Shown here in pieces: positions 11,480 through 23,908 of a stretch of DNA of 64,000 bases; the stretch's first letter is position 1; every line of letters begins with the position of its first letter. The DNA is from Owenia fusiformis (taxonomy: Eukaryota; Annelida; Polychaeta; Sabellida; Oweniidae). Location: positions 31,626,501 to 31,690,500 of the forward strand of contig CAIIXF020000012.1 of the NCBI GenBank assembly GCA_903813345.2. The letters are read 5' to 3'. The notes beneath the pieces were generated by a model, which was not told the origin of the DNA, ran no database searches, and was given only the letters and a program-made list of their open reading frames with translations. The translations under genes were made by a program, and so were the position numbers.

Positions 11480-12985
11480 TAAAATGTTATATAGACAATG
11501 CACCTCTGAGAGCATTGCTTAATTCAATTTTGACCTCTAAAGTGTACTTTAAATGCATGACACGACTTGTGAGGTGTTTCAGACTAAGACACTTTTTATA
11601 TTGAATTTTATTACCACGAGATGTATAATGAGAAAGTGCATCTATAAGGGACACTTTGTCTCGATCTGTTCAAGCAGATATTAAGAGCATGCGTAGGATA
11701 TAGGAAAATAAGATGGTTATTTGCATTTCATGATTCAATTATGTGCAGTTCATTGCACTTTAAATTGTGTGATATGACTTGAACTTTTGTGGCAGGACTT
11801 TTAAGATCTAAGACAGTTTTTTACCACAAAAATAACGAAAATACTGGATATTTGCAACAAAATATTGGACACAGTGGCAGGTTGCTTCGGATAGTTGGTT
11901 CTTGCAATGGATATGGGTACACAACATGGATCAAGAAGCGTAACTGTCTAGTAGTAATTAATTAAATTCGGCATTTATGTTTTCCTCATTTTACTCAAGG
12001 TCAAATAAACATTTGTACAAGGTTGTTGTATAGTACATTATGGTGGACATGCCGTCTAACAGATTTTTGCATCGTCAATAAACTGCATGAAAACAACAAA
12101 ATGACACTCCATCAACTGTAGAATATGCCTTCATATACTTTATATTTCCTTCTGGTAAATAACAGTAAATTGAGTTATATACACATTGATCTCCCCAGGA
12201 TATTTTCTAAGATGGGTGCAAATTTCTCATTTTCACAATTCAGACCAAAACTGGTCAAAACATGCTGATTTTTCATGATTTTTCCCATTTTCAAGTGGGT
12301 GCAAATGGATTTTCAGGTGGATGCAAGCCTTTTTTCAAAATCTCAGATGGGTGCTGCCCCACTTGATTTAATGCTCGGGAGATCACTGATACATTACATA
12401 CGGTGATATATGTGCTGAATGCTGATGTGTATATGTACCTGTTCATAGCGCACCTCCTCGAATAGTTTGTTAGTTTTGTTATACATGTGTTAAAGCACTA
12501 TGCGTACATGTAATGTACAATCAAACCAATGCGTTTCATGTCATTCATTTGCTGTCCATTGGAAGCAAGCAAGAACCGTTACATTCGAATGGCGCCATCT
12601 AAATACTTCTAAATTGCTTATAATTTTGAGTTATACATGTAAAGTAAATAAAAAAGAACTAGAGCACAAGCTACAGATAACTAAATTTACGTGGTCCTAT
12701 TTCTAAGATGGCTACATCCAGCGTAGGCCCTAAGGATCTGATCCTGTTGGTCAAGATGGCATTACGTCAGTGTTATTTTTTTATTCCCAGTGAACAAATC
12801 AACAGGTCCGTATCAAAAGTAACTGTAATGCCCAGCGGACCAGCCCTTAGTGCCTACATTGGCTACATCATCAGCTTTCCAGCCATGGCTATAGAGATGT
12901 CATCTCAGTTTATAGGTCCTATATATGCACGTACTTTAACTGTACTGGTTATTCCTGGCGAATCATACGTAACCGATACATGTAG
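11480..12985. other. Bre1 3' flank / intergenic space before the convergent P450
   Basis: No gene is seen. Possible polyadenylation words AATAAA occur near 12004 (tcaaataaac) and 12077 (gtcaataaac), either of which could serve Bre1. An inverted-repeat element lies at 12187-12395. Weak similarity between about 11300-11350 and 11840-11880 (tactggatatttgcaac-like) hints at further ancient duplication of the Bre1 3' end. Confidence 0.5.
12187..12395. mobile_element. Small inverted-repeat element
   Basis: The ends read tgatctcccc and gggagatca in opposite orientation. The interior has repeated words gatgggtgcaaat / agtgggtgcaaat / aggtggatgcaag. Noncoding; probably a MITE, family unknown. Confidence 0.5.
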
Positions 12986-15900
12986 TTACACACCCCTCTT
13001 GACTACCCTTAGTTTGTAGTCCTTCATTTTGAGGATAAATCCAATGATGCTGTCCCTAGGATCATAGTTCGGCTTGCTGTCAGGTGATGCAGGGAGGAAG
13101 GTCAAACGTTGCAGCAGCGTTGTCATGAAAAGGAACATTCGAATCCTGGCAAATTGTTCTCCGACGCAAACTCGTCGCCCTGCGCCAAAAGGCAACAACC
13201 TAGCCAATGACAGAAATGATGTTCTTAAATATTGGTTCCTGGTTTTAATTTGTAAGTCTTCGGGTAGACTAACACATTTACTATGTAGCCTACCGTATGG
13301 TATAGGTTACCTCCAAAAAGTTTAGACCCTTCTCAAGGATTGGCTCCCAGAGTGCAACATCGAGATTCTTGACATATATGGTATGATGAACTAGACCTTA
13401 TTATAACGTAGTCATGTCGTGATTACAAAATCAAGATGTCCGCCATTTTTTCACATAAAGTTTTGGCTAGGTTTACGAAAAAGACCGAGTCCACCGACCG
13501 GTCGGTGTTTTCCACTGGTAGCCTCAAAACAGGGTTTGAAGAAAATGCGTAAAAGACAGACAATAGAGAATTTTCGTTATAAGTTTTTTAAAAACTTATA
13601 CGCATACTTATACTTATAAACCCAATAAACAAGGTGTTTCATAATTTCCTAATTCGTCGGGAAATATCTCCTAGGACGGTAATAAAAAGGGCCAATGGCA
13701 TACCATCTGTACCCCCTTGATTTTTTGTAGATGATCGTTTTGAATCACCTTGTAGAAATAACGAAGGGAGAATTAGTTCAGCTAATGAATGAGTCGAGCT
13801 GTTTGATTGGATACTATGCCTATTCAGCCGATTAATTTTAATAAGCCATTCTGGTCAGTAGGTCCACACATATACTATGCGGAGATCCAACTCTGTAAGT
13901 TTATAATCCGCGTATAAAGGCCCTTTTATACGTAAAAACTTAAAAATTGACCTTATAATTTCATGAGAACTTTGAAATGATCGACTCGTTCGTGTAGTGA
14001 TTCACTTTAAAGGGTCTTGTTTATCGTACACTACAAGGACCCGTCAACTAGCGTTTAGTTTATCGTGTTCATAATTGACACTAGCAAAGGACATTGTATT
14101 CGCAGTCCTTAGTTGATGATGGAGCTTGACTATATCGGGAATAGTTATGCCCCACTTGGTACAGATTATGAAAATCAATTTGAATTGATTTTAGTTCGAC
14201 AAGACCCTTTAAACTATAAGTATACGTATAAGTTTTTGAAACAACTTATAACGAAAATTCTCTATTAACATGTAAAAGACCGACCATACACTTTTAAAAT
14301 AGTTTAATAATTGGATTTTCAATGTCAATATCGTAGGAAACGTTTTTACCGATTTTGTTCAACGAAAGACAAGCAAACAAATTGGGCATGACCGTCTCCT
14401 CACGATTTAATTGTCCTTCCTTAGGTTCCTGACCTACCATTAACCAACCTATTGTTTCTATACGGGACTCTATTCTAATTTTTTACTGAAATCCAACGTA
14501 CAAATTCGAAATAAAAATTAAATGATTTGCTATCGTCATAGCCTACTGAATTCTGAACACGATGAAATGTTACATGCCTTCTCTCCATTTCAGTACACCA
14601 TTAGAAAGCTTTCTTGTCATATCGAATGTAGTTTTTACCATCTGACGTTTAACAACTGAGAAATCAAACATTACGTTACGACGTGAACACCGACAATGTA
14701 CAGCAAGTGTTTTTTTTATTGCGTTTCATCATATTAATGAACTTAATGCAATGTAACGTGCGTTTTCTTATCATAATCCAAAGTGACTAACCAGAATGAA
14801 ATTGGTCTTCTAACAAATGAGACATCACTTAAAGATATGACATTACACACCACGACGATGTTACGTTTTTCATCGTGATTTGAATGATTAAATACATTTT
14901 TAAACACGACCTTGTAAAGGTACTATAGTCATTTGATTCCCAGTTTTAGTTATACCTTCTTCTAATTTTGCATCTTTTTATCTTTATGTAAAAACCGACC
15001 ACCGACCACGTGTACCCAACTGTGGAGAGTGACTGGTCGGTGATCGTCGGTTGGTGTTTTTCGTAAACCCCTGATTTTTAATTTATAGTCGGTTTTAATA
15101 TCAGAAAATAACGACATTCTCAATGTTGTCATCGATCAAAGTCAAGATCGAATATCGAGTTGAGACCACGGGAGCCAATCTTCCTTGGACCTTCCTCTAA
15201 ACTATGTAAGAATGTTAGCCCATTAATGAAGGTAATAACTTCGTATAGTTTGTTGCAACTGTACAAGGGTTCACTTTTTACCACCCTATTTATAATTTAA
15301 GCACTAAAGCGTTACTTTTGTTTTGCTTACATTTTGCGTTTGTGTGTTGGGAGGAGACTTCCATCCTCCTCGAGGAATCGATCAGGGTTGAAAGTCCAAG
15401 GATCTTTGAAGTAACGCTCATCGTGATGCAGGTTAAACGCATTCACCCAAACCTTGAATATGTAAACAAAATGAGCATCATCCTTTCCATTTTTAAAGGT
15501 GAATACCAACAAGGAGTTTCTTTTAGGTTGAATATTATCTGAATATCAAGTTTATACGCATGAACGCATAAAATGTGCAAGTTAAAGATCATTTAAATAA
15601 AAATTGCTTATTAAAAGGTATTATCAAAACATTTAGTATTTTCATTTGACAAATCAACGCAGTCAATTATAGGCCTACGAGCAGGGGCGTCAGGGGGTGC
15701 GATTGTGGCATAAACAAGCAAAAAGTTAGATTTATCTTGAATTTTACAAAAATTGATGCAACTTCCTTCAAATTGAGCTAGAAGCTTCAAATAAAAAGCA
15801 TTTTTAAAGCTATTTTATCTCATGGTTATATTTTCATTAGTTATGAGGGGGAGGGGGTTGCGATCGGGGGCTACATATGGTCTTCACATGTCGAAAATGT

Positions 15901-18900
15901 ACACATGACTCCATAAAAAATTCTTTTGAAGTTCATGCTAGCATCTGGACTCGGAAGAATTTTACCTGTGTGTCCTTAGGGATGTCATATCCTCTCAGTG
16001 AGACGTCACGTTTCGTCATGTGTGGTATTAAAATCGGAAGTAAAGAAGTCTGGCGGAGTGATTCAAGAATGAACGCTTCCATATATGGCATCGTTCTCCG
16101 ATCATCAAGTGTTGGCAACCTTTGCACACAAATTGACAAAACAGATATTGAAATTAATGGTTCCGTTGTAATATAAAACTTTTGAAGTCCCAAATCTTGA
16201 ACTGTTGGAATTTTAGGGTGATCAAGAATTGCAATGAAACGCAAACTTCGTGCTATTCAGCTGGATTCTCTTCTCGAAATAAATGTTTCGTTCATATCTT
16301 TCACAAAAAGTGTCCAACTAAACAAAGTCAGAAAACATAAGGTTTTTCAGACTTCAGCTAAAAAATGTCCACGGGAAGATTGTTGAAGGGTTGAAGAATC
16401 ATTGAAGTTGAATTTAACTATTTTCAGTGATGTTTGGTTAGGGCTTATAAAATGTGCAAATTTTAACCAAGAAAAATAGATGGAACAGCAAATTTTAGAC
16501 CTTCTTCTACAACATGTGAAAATATGAGAGAATTTCTGCAGGTAATAAAGGAAATATAGCCTGTTGCAACAGTTCACTTTTTGGACCACCCTGTACTTTG
16601 AGCTCTCTCGATTGCACGGTGATATCTTTCTAAAATATTTACTTACTGTACTTCATTGAAACTGATTGGGAGCACTCATAAATTAACCCCAACGAAATAC
16701 TTTCCCACCCACTACCTATATAAATGCGATGACGGCCAGACCTTGAAAAGAAGTATTGCAAAACATGTTATGATATGAAAGAAAAATTTAAACTCAGTGA
16801 GTAGACCCAAAATTGGACACAAAGAAAATTAAAAAAGACAAATAAAGAATTTACTGAAACTCTACCAGGTTTTATTCCTACATACCTTCCTTGTAGCACT
16901 TCATCAATCTCAAGCTGCAACTTTCTCTGAACATCCGGGTAATCTACCATGTACGCAACCATTGATTTCACTGCCGCCGTCGTGGTAAATAGGCCTTGTA
17001 TCAATTAAACAGAAAACAACATATCATACACGTGCCGGTTGTATTTGAAATGAAAAATTAAAATGTAATACGTTAAACAAAATCAGTTTTGAATATGTAG
17101 AGTGACAAATGGAAAATACTAGCAAGGACGTTTATTAAACACTTTGCCTTAAGTTTTGAAATACAATGTATGCCGCAAAATTCAAACTCCGCCAAAAGTC
17201 GACATTGTCGTGTAGATCAGAGTCGGGATGTATCCGAACAAGTTAATTTCCCCATCCCATAATTTAATCACTTGAACCCAATTTACACTACGCGCAGCAT
17301 TCCAAGACGTTTTGGCTAAAACGTTCTAGAAAAATTAAGTTGAGTTTACATTACCATTTTCAAGACGTCTTAGGAAATAAGATCGAGTTTACACCTGTTT
17401 CGAATTCCCTAAAACGTCTTAGAGATATGTAGGTATGCATGTAAAATGAAAAAAGCAGTTCAGTACTGGTTGAAGGACGGTTCAGTCAATATAGCAATTC
17501 CTTTCCCGCTTCTATACTTTGTACCCGACTTTGTACTGAAGAATGCATCGGTTTCAGAAAAATATGTCCTATAGACAGCATTGTTAAAAGCATGAAAGAG
17601 AGCTGGAAGATTTTATGCATAAATTAGCATTATGATAAATCGCCAGGATGGTATTGGGAACAAGGGATAAGACAAAATAAAGGACCATGCGACATATGTA
17701 AATGGAAAGTTTCAAATGTTTCGTTCGGCGCAACGCAAAAACCGGGCTAAGAGCTCTAAGCTAAAACCGATGGATTTACACTCGCTTGTAAAAGGTTTTA
17801 ACGCCAAGACGTCTTGGCTATGACTAGGGTCCAAAAATTTTGTACCAGCGTTATCACTAGTCTTCATGAAACTACTCATGTATTTTGTCTCAAGATCGAT
17901 CCTGATAAATGCTCAATAAATTTAAAGTTATGAAAACATTATGTTTGGAATTCACTTGAATTAACCCATTTGAAATGTTATGTCAAGTCAAGAATCAGAT
18001 GTTTTGTCCATAAATATATAAGATCCCCTTCTGTTGCATTTAGTTTTATTAAAGAGAGACTTGCATTTACATTTGACAGGATGCTACTTTTTCATGATGG
18101 CATTTCCAAACAAGGACCTCATACCTCATTTCGGGGCATTTCAATTCTTAGACGTGACCCCAATAACATTTTGTAAATGGAAAGTATTTTGTATAGATTT
18201 CACTGCTGTAATACTTCCCTCGATGAGTTCGATTGGACAATTTATCATCGGCTAAAGGGCGATAGAAATCATTTTTAAATAAAGATGGCATGGTAATCGA
18301 TTTCTCTTTGAGAAAAAAATAATACTGTATTCTGTTGGTGCTGCCATCTTTATATCGGCCCAGAACCTATGCAATTTATCATAAAATTCAAGACAAGAAG
18401 GATATCAATAATATTTGTTTATACCCATATATTGAGCAGTGTTTATGTAAAGTTACGCTTGTACTGTACCTCCTACAACTAGATTCTGCTCAAGTCCGTA
18501 GACTTCCTCATCAGATAACGGCATATCGGAATCTTTCCGCTCCTCTTGATTCTTGAAGAATTCTGGAAGAACTCCTGCAGGTTTTTCAAGGTCACAATTT
18601 TCCTAAAATACAATACATGTTACACTTGTGTATTCGAGAAAGGATAAAGGACTTGATACTAGTAAGTATAGTCCACCTAAGCATTTTCCAAAAAACGTAT
18701 TCTTCAATTTCCTTTTAAAACCAGTTTAATGTTGTAGATAAACATTAAGTCTTGAGATCTGCAAATTAAAAAAGTTATTAGGATTTTATCAGAGACATAT
18801 AAAACTGTTTTATATGTCTCTGAGAGAGAGAGAGATTTACCTTGACGAAGTCCCAAAGCATATCAAGGACAATCATTTGATCTCGAACAGCCTCTCGCAC

Positions 18901-21017
18901 CATTTTGCCCATCTTGTGGGGAAAATACTTCAAACATGGCATCACGTCGATATGCACACCATCTATCCCAAGCATCCGGTTGGCATCAATGTCCAGTTTT
19001 TTCAATCTTTGCATAACTTCATGGTTCTTTTCAAAGGCCGATCCACTCAGCTTAAACGAAACAATTTACAACAACTTTATTCAGTTTTGCAAATAATTAA
19101 CATATTAAGCTCCTTTTGCCCAATTTACTTAAAATTAAGTCCATTTGGTAACAAGAAATTCCAGTGAAAATGACACTAGATAAATACGAAGGCCAAAATG
19201 CTATTTCGACAAAACTGATCCATTTTTTTATGAAAATGCCACAGAGAAAGACAATGAACAAACTGTTACGCGGTATATGTCATATATTCATGGTTGCGCG
19301 GTATTTGTGATATGGGTGAATATGCCATACTCACCTGCGGTATATGTCATAGTCCGCAGGTGAGTATGCCATATTCCGCAGTGAATATGCGATACATTGA
19401 TTTCAGTGAATACCTGATACTCACCTGCGGAATATGTCATATTCACTTGCGGAATATGCCATATAACGCAGGTGAATATGACATTTACCGCAGGTGAAAA
19501 CGTGATACAGAAAGCCTTGATTTGATTGGATGCGAGAATCTATTCTAAATGTAAAACTAGGCTGGATTACGAATAACGTGAGTGCGCAAAGTACTTATAT
19601 ATGAATCTTGGATTGATTAAGTTTATTACGTGAGATTGGTGAGTGATACCTCTGCATAAGTAGATATATTCGATACACTGTACTGCTGATTCAGTAATCA
19701 TTATGATAATTTATAAACTTCTATTCGTTCGTTCAATCGATGCAATTTACAATTGTGTACTTCCGTATCACGTTCTCACTGGCTAGTGTGTATGCCATAT
19801 ACCGCAGGTGAATCTGTCATACACCACAAGTGAATATACCATATTCGTTGTGGAATATGACATATATTTGTATCTTGTTTACCGCGTAACACAAACAACA
19901 TGTAACTGCTTGTTTTCTGTAGGTTAGGTAACATGTTAGTAAAGTCACAAATTAAAATATAATCAACACTATGATGTGTGCGTGACGTTTAGCTTTCTTG
20001 TTTGTTTAGTTGATAGGGCAATAAGAACTGATGTCATACAGTAGTTTATGTGATATATCGTCATATCTTCATCACAATCACAACATATGACGTCGTGATC
20101 GTTGCCTTGATGATTTGCCATATAAGGTTATAATGGTGGACCTTTGTTCACGCGACTGGCAAGGAGGATTGGCTCCCAGAATGCAACACCGATATTCTGC
20201 AAAACAATCACCTAGCGATAGCTTTGTTGGAGAGTATCGGGTCATTCTCCATGCAGTAGTACAAATTATACAGACACGAATAGCAAATGACGCATGCGTG
20301 GAGATTAAAGAATATCGAGTTGGAACCCTGGCTTCCAATCCTCCTTGCGCGACTGGCCAACTCTGGACCAGGACGAATGGCTCGGCCCACTTCATGGGGG
20401 CCTTCGTAAAACGCTATAATAGTTCATGTTGCAATACATTCATCAAAACACTTAAAATATTTCTTAGAGTTGCTTACCGCGACAAGAGCCACATTTGCAA
20501 TCGTATGAAATATGTCATCAAACGGGTTAAAAGGTTCACCGTTAGTTTTTAAAAAAGCTTCAGCGCATTTCAAAACTTGATCCTGGCTCAATTCTTGAAT
20601 ACGAAGAACTCCTTTCCCATATTGTCTTAGTCCTTGATGTGCAACTTTCCGAAAATCTTTCCATTTTTCATCTGATTTTCTTGTTATGATGTCATGATAG
20701 TCCGTTAGCATTTTGTAACGACCATTGTCGGGTCTGTCCATATAATCGTCACTTTTTGTCACAAGAACTTCGTATATCGCCTCACCATTTACGACAACAA
20801 TATCCGCCACCCCAAGTTTCAGCTTGAAAACGTCGCCATACTTTTGCCGCCATCTTTCCATTTGGAACCATGGTTTGACTGTCTCTAACTCAAACCAGTT
20901 TCCAATAATAGGCCAACCGGGAGGTCCAGGTGCATTGCATTTCTTCCTTCTTGCATAATGTGATACAAAACGAACCAAGATTAAAGAGCAGATCAAAATT
21001 ATGAGTTCACCTATCAT
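12986..21017 (-). CDS. Cytochrome P450, CYP2-clan type, complete (493 aa, seven exons)
   Basis: A membrane-anchored haem-thiolate enzyme, expected in the endoplasmic reticulum with NADPH-P450 reductase; the substrate cannot be read from sequence. Exons on the minus strand: 21017-20478, 19050-18841, 18602-18470, 16994-16886, 16119-15966, 15452-15331, 13199-12986. The phases agree and sum to 1482 nt. Residues 1-20 are a hydrophobic anchor (MIGELIILICSLILVRFVSH), followed by the proline-rich hinge APGPPGWPIIGN. The C-helix has WKDFRK. The K-helix ExxR motif is ESLR (in EAFILESLR), followed by FNPDRF. The haem-binding loop FGAGRRVCVGE is canonical with the Cys ligand. The I-helix reads VVGGLFTTTAAV: the usual acidic residue of (A/G)Gx(D/E)T is Phe. 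The acceptor of exon 4 (gatacaag) is weak, but it alone keeps frame and the I-helix. Introns hold several MITEs. Family number within the CYP2 clan not assigned. Confidence 0.95.
13335..15190. mobile_element. Inverted-repeat element in the last P450 intron, with another MITE nested inside
   Basis: The left end reads aaggattggctcccagagtg and is mirrored at the right end by gggagccaatcttccttgg; the subterminal words (caacatcgagattctt and gaatatcgagttgaga) also mirror each other. The same termini frame a 190-bp version at 20158-20347. No transposase ORF is visible, so this is a nonautonomous element. It carries a second complete inverted-repeat element at 13563-14267. Confidence 0.75.
13563..14267. 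mobile_element. MITE with agagaattttcgttataag termini, nested in a larger element
   Basis: The terminal inverted repeats are atagagaattttcgttataa and ttataacgaaaattctctat, each continued by cgtata/tatacg words. Inside is a second inverted pair, tttaaagggtcttgtt at about 14009 and acaagaccctttaaa ending about 14213. Related interior sequence occurs at 28131-28345 and 42215-42425, so at least three family members lie in the window. Noncoding. Confidence 0.8.
15232..16605 (-). mobile_element. Two transposon-end fragments in P450 introns
   Basis: Sequences at about 15232-15297 and 16545-16605 match each other (gttgcaac, gttcactttt, accaccct words). The second ends in a mariner-like terminus, agtgaactgttgcaacag read on the minus strand just inside gtacagggtgg. 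Only one end of each is seen, so they are truncated copies of a Tc1/mariner-type element. Confidence 0.45.
17000..18465. other. P450 intron between exons 3 and 4
   Basis: No additional exon seen. Words such as aagacgtct and ctaaaacgt recur in both orientations at 17280-17420 and 17740-17830, suggesting an old inverted-repeat element of about 550 bp. Its borders are not clear enough to call. Confidence 0.4.
18790..18822. repeat. Perfect 33-nt palindrome beside the P450 exon-2 donor
   Basis: Two 16-nt arms, cagagacatataaaac and gttttatatgtctctg, flank a single T. On the minus strand it begins 17 nt inside intron 2, after the donor gtaaat and a CT-dinucleotide run. In the pre-mRNA it could form a stable hairpin next to the 5' splice site. 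Confidence 0.9.
19265..19890. mobile_element. MITE with gttacgcggta termini in P450 intron 1
   Basis: The left end gttacgcggta is mirrored by taccgcgtaac. Both flanks carry many copies, in both orientations, of a 22-26-bp word built from caggtgaatatgccatat and cggtatatgtcatattc (19265-19500 and 19790-19880). The centre (19500-19790) is unique. No ORF of note. A nonautonomous DNA transposon with repeat-rich subterminal regions. Confidence 0.75.
20158..20347. mobile_element. 190-bp short version of the 13.3-15.2 kb element
   Basis: The arms gcaaggaggattggctccca and gcttccaatcctccttgc face each other, with the same subterminal words (aatatcgagttggaaccc) as the element at 13335-15190. It lies in P450 intron 1, about 130 bp from the end of exon 1. 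It is an internally deleted relative. Confidence 0.75.
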
Positions 21018-22575
21018 TTTCGCAAGCCTATTTTAGTTTTAGCCTGTTTAAATCATCACGATCACGACGTACACATGACTTTTTGGTTGATGATTAATCA
21101 TATAATATGAAATCTGAATTAAAAGTCACATGATCACTCTTCGAATATTCTTTACGATTAAAAACGTTTATATTTCTTTATTTCCAATCTCATTGAGTCC
21201 AAGTTCTTAGCACTATATCTAAATGTATGCTGGAAGGAGCTGAAAATGACCTAGTAGCAAGGAGACTAGAAAGAAGAAATATGCCTCCTAATATTTGAAC
21301 TTGAGACAATTTGTAATAGTCTAAAAATTCATTAATGGTTTAATTATGAGGCAAGTGACATTGGTTGACATTAGACTGCAAGTGGATTCAAGAGTGCAAT
21401 TAGTACAATATAAGTCATGACATTTTTCTCGTTATACGGTGCTCCTCAACCTCAAACAAAGATGGCCGAGCGAAAACATGATTGACTACACTTTATTTAA
21501 ATTAAACTTTATATATAAAACTATATATTGCATATTTTGCATTTTAGTGCAATTGTTTTTGTTCCTTTCTACCTATTCTTAAGAATGAAATGAAATATCT
21601 TGTAAAATTAAAGTAAACCTTTTATTTCATTAACAAGGTACTTTTTAAATCAACCAAACTTTCCTTTGTACAATTAAATTACTGAGAGACCTAAACACGC
21701 TGGGTTTGTGTCGTTTTGTTCCAATGAGGTTCGGATAGATGTTTCGTTTCATTCCGAACATATGATACCAAGAACAAAAGAAGTGTCTGATGTGTTTTCT
21801 AAAACAACATAGAGAAAAGATTTTTTTTCAAATTAAACTGTTACCATGCAAAATATGATTATAAACTTTCAAATGAGGTATGACACGATATGTAACATTG
21901 AGGACTTTTTGCTGTAGAAGGGGGGGGGTGCCGTTGTTTTTTGACACCCTGTACAATAAAAATTAACATACACCCCTCCCAAACATCTACAATATGCTTT
22001 CAAGTGCAAATGTGACCCCCTTCATATGGATATTACTAGGTTATGTAAATGTGGTAAAATCTTTTAACCGCTATAAAATAAATTATCCGGGTCCCCTGGG
22101 GATTTTTTTTTCATTTATTTATATTTTTTTTATATATATATTTTTATTTTATTTTTTATTTTCCGGGTCTTCTGGGGATTATGGTCCCCTTTCTTATTGT
22201 CCCTTACTGGCCCTGATTGCGTATAAGATAATGAGGGGAAGAGTTGTATTTAGGTCACCATATAAATCAATGGAGAGTAGGACCATAATTTGGTAGGACC
22301 TCCTACCCTTTTACACCGGAACATACGCATTACATACTGGCTAAGTTAAAAGTTGATGGATAAAGTTGGCGCAATCAAGAAAACAAGGTCTTATCAAATT
22401 CTTCTACCGGAAGTTCGGCCATGCTGAAACGAAGACATCATGTTTTCGTTTCCAGGGCAGTAAAAGTTCAGCTTCATAAAACCTAATTTATGAGGTCATT
22501 TTGATTACCACTTATAACTGGGTAACCTCTAAAAACACCACTTAATGTAAGCAGTATGTAGAGTGTACTTTCCTA
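21018..22575. other. P450 upstream region
   Basis: No gene recognised. It contains the presumed P450 promoter, in which I see no decisive element. At about 21920-21955 there is a lone mariner-type terminus (ttttttgacaccctgtaca) next to a G-run, and an AT-rich low-complexity tract lies at 22105-22165. Confidence 0.4.
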
Positions 22576-22578
22576 CAG

Positions 22579-23360
22579 TAGGGAGTTTAAGGTTAGCGTA
22601 AATACTAAATAACCCATCTACCTATACCTATACGTAGTTTGTTATTACTCTAAGCGGTATTTTACCTAAGTTATAGGGTTTACGATACGTAATTACCTAT
22701 AAATGGCAGAAGATAGGTAATTCGAAAACGTATGTTTTTATCCAACAAATTATGTCATTCTAGATCAAATATAATCCATTAAACTCTAAAATAGTAACAA
22801 CAAACATTTCTCATTCGATCTGCATAGAAATAAAGTGGTCGAACACATTCATTGATGCGATGCGATAAATGCCATGTGATGACGCATGAAATTGTTGAAT
22901 TTACATTTACACATTCTTCATCAGTTTTGCTTATTGTAAATGTGTGAAATCAGCCATTTCTCGTGGTTTTAATTGTTTAACTTTACTATTTGGTCACTCT
23001 CATTGCTGGATCATGCTAGAAATGTAACATTTCGCCGTAATTAAGTCACTGCCCCATTAGCGGGCCCACAAGCAACACCCCCTCCCAACAACAGTAGCTA
23101 CACCACGCTCTCTCTGAAGTATATAACAGTTCTTGGAGGTGACATGTACTAGATATAGTATATGCCATATACGCCATCGCATGGTTTTCATTCTATAATT
23201 AGGATGTTAATTTTATCATAAATTGTAGCATACGGTTTCGTAGCCTTTTACGTTAATCTTAAACTCATTTTGCAATACGCCTTACCTATACGTATCCGTA
23301 ACAAACATACGGATAGGGATAGGTACACGCATATTTTTACGCTAATCTTAACCTCCCTAG
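22579..23360. mobile_element. Inverted-repeat element of about 780 bp
   Basis: The left end tagggagtttaaggttagcg is mirrored by cgctaatcttaacctcccta at the right end. Subterminal words tacctatacctatacgta and tacgtatccgtaacaaac are also inverted counterparts. The right part contains a second cttttacgttaatcttaaac copy. Noncoding, MITE-like. Confidence 0.65.
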
Positions 23361-23404
23361 TAACTCGGTTTCTTTATTTCGTTACAAAAGTACCTGTAGT
23401 TCTA

Positions 23405-23908
23405 TATTTGATACATATTTTGGGACTCAAATATGACGAAAGTAGCTGTATTTGTTACGTGTTTTGGACTCCAATATGACGAAAGTAGCTGTATTTGTTA
23501 CGTGTTTTGGACTCCAATATGTCGAAAGTAGCTCTACATGTATTTGATACATGTTTTGGGACTCCAATATTACGAAAGTAGCTGTATTTGTTACGTGTTT
23601 TGGACTCCAATATGACGAAAGTAGCTGTATTTGTTACGTGTTTTGGACTCCAATATGCCGAAAGTAGCTCTACATGTATTTGATACATGTTTTGGGACTC
23701 CAATATGACGAAAGTAGCTGTATTTGATACATGTTTTGGGACTCCAATATGACGAAAGTAGCTGTATTTGATACATGTTTTGGGACTCCAATATGACGAA
23801 AGTAGCTCTATTTGATACATGTTTTGGGACTCCAATATGACGAAAGTAGTTCTATTTGATACATGTTTTGGGACTCCAATATGACGAAAGTAGCTGTATT
23901 TGATACAT
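23405..23908. repeat. 43-bp satellite array, left part
   Basis: About a dozen units of roughly 41-46 bp, each containing gttttgggactccaatatga, cgaaagtagct and tatttgatacat or tatttgttacgt. Variants (gatacat/ttacgt, ctgta/ctcta) are interspersed. The array stops at 23908 where a transposon begins and resumes in the same orientation and register at 26124. Confidence 0.95.

Noticed and set aside
12708-13019. Plus-strand 103-aa reading frame near 12.8 kb
   Set aside because: It overlaps the last P450 exon on the opposite strand at its end and has no recognisable features; treated as a chance frame.
20115-20552. Plus-strand 145-aa reading frame at 20.1-20.5 kb
   Set aside because: It runs through a MITE and the antisense of P450 exon 1; protein-like appearance comes from that overlap.
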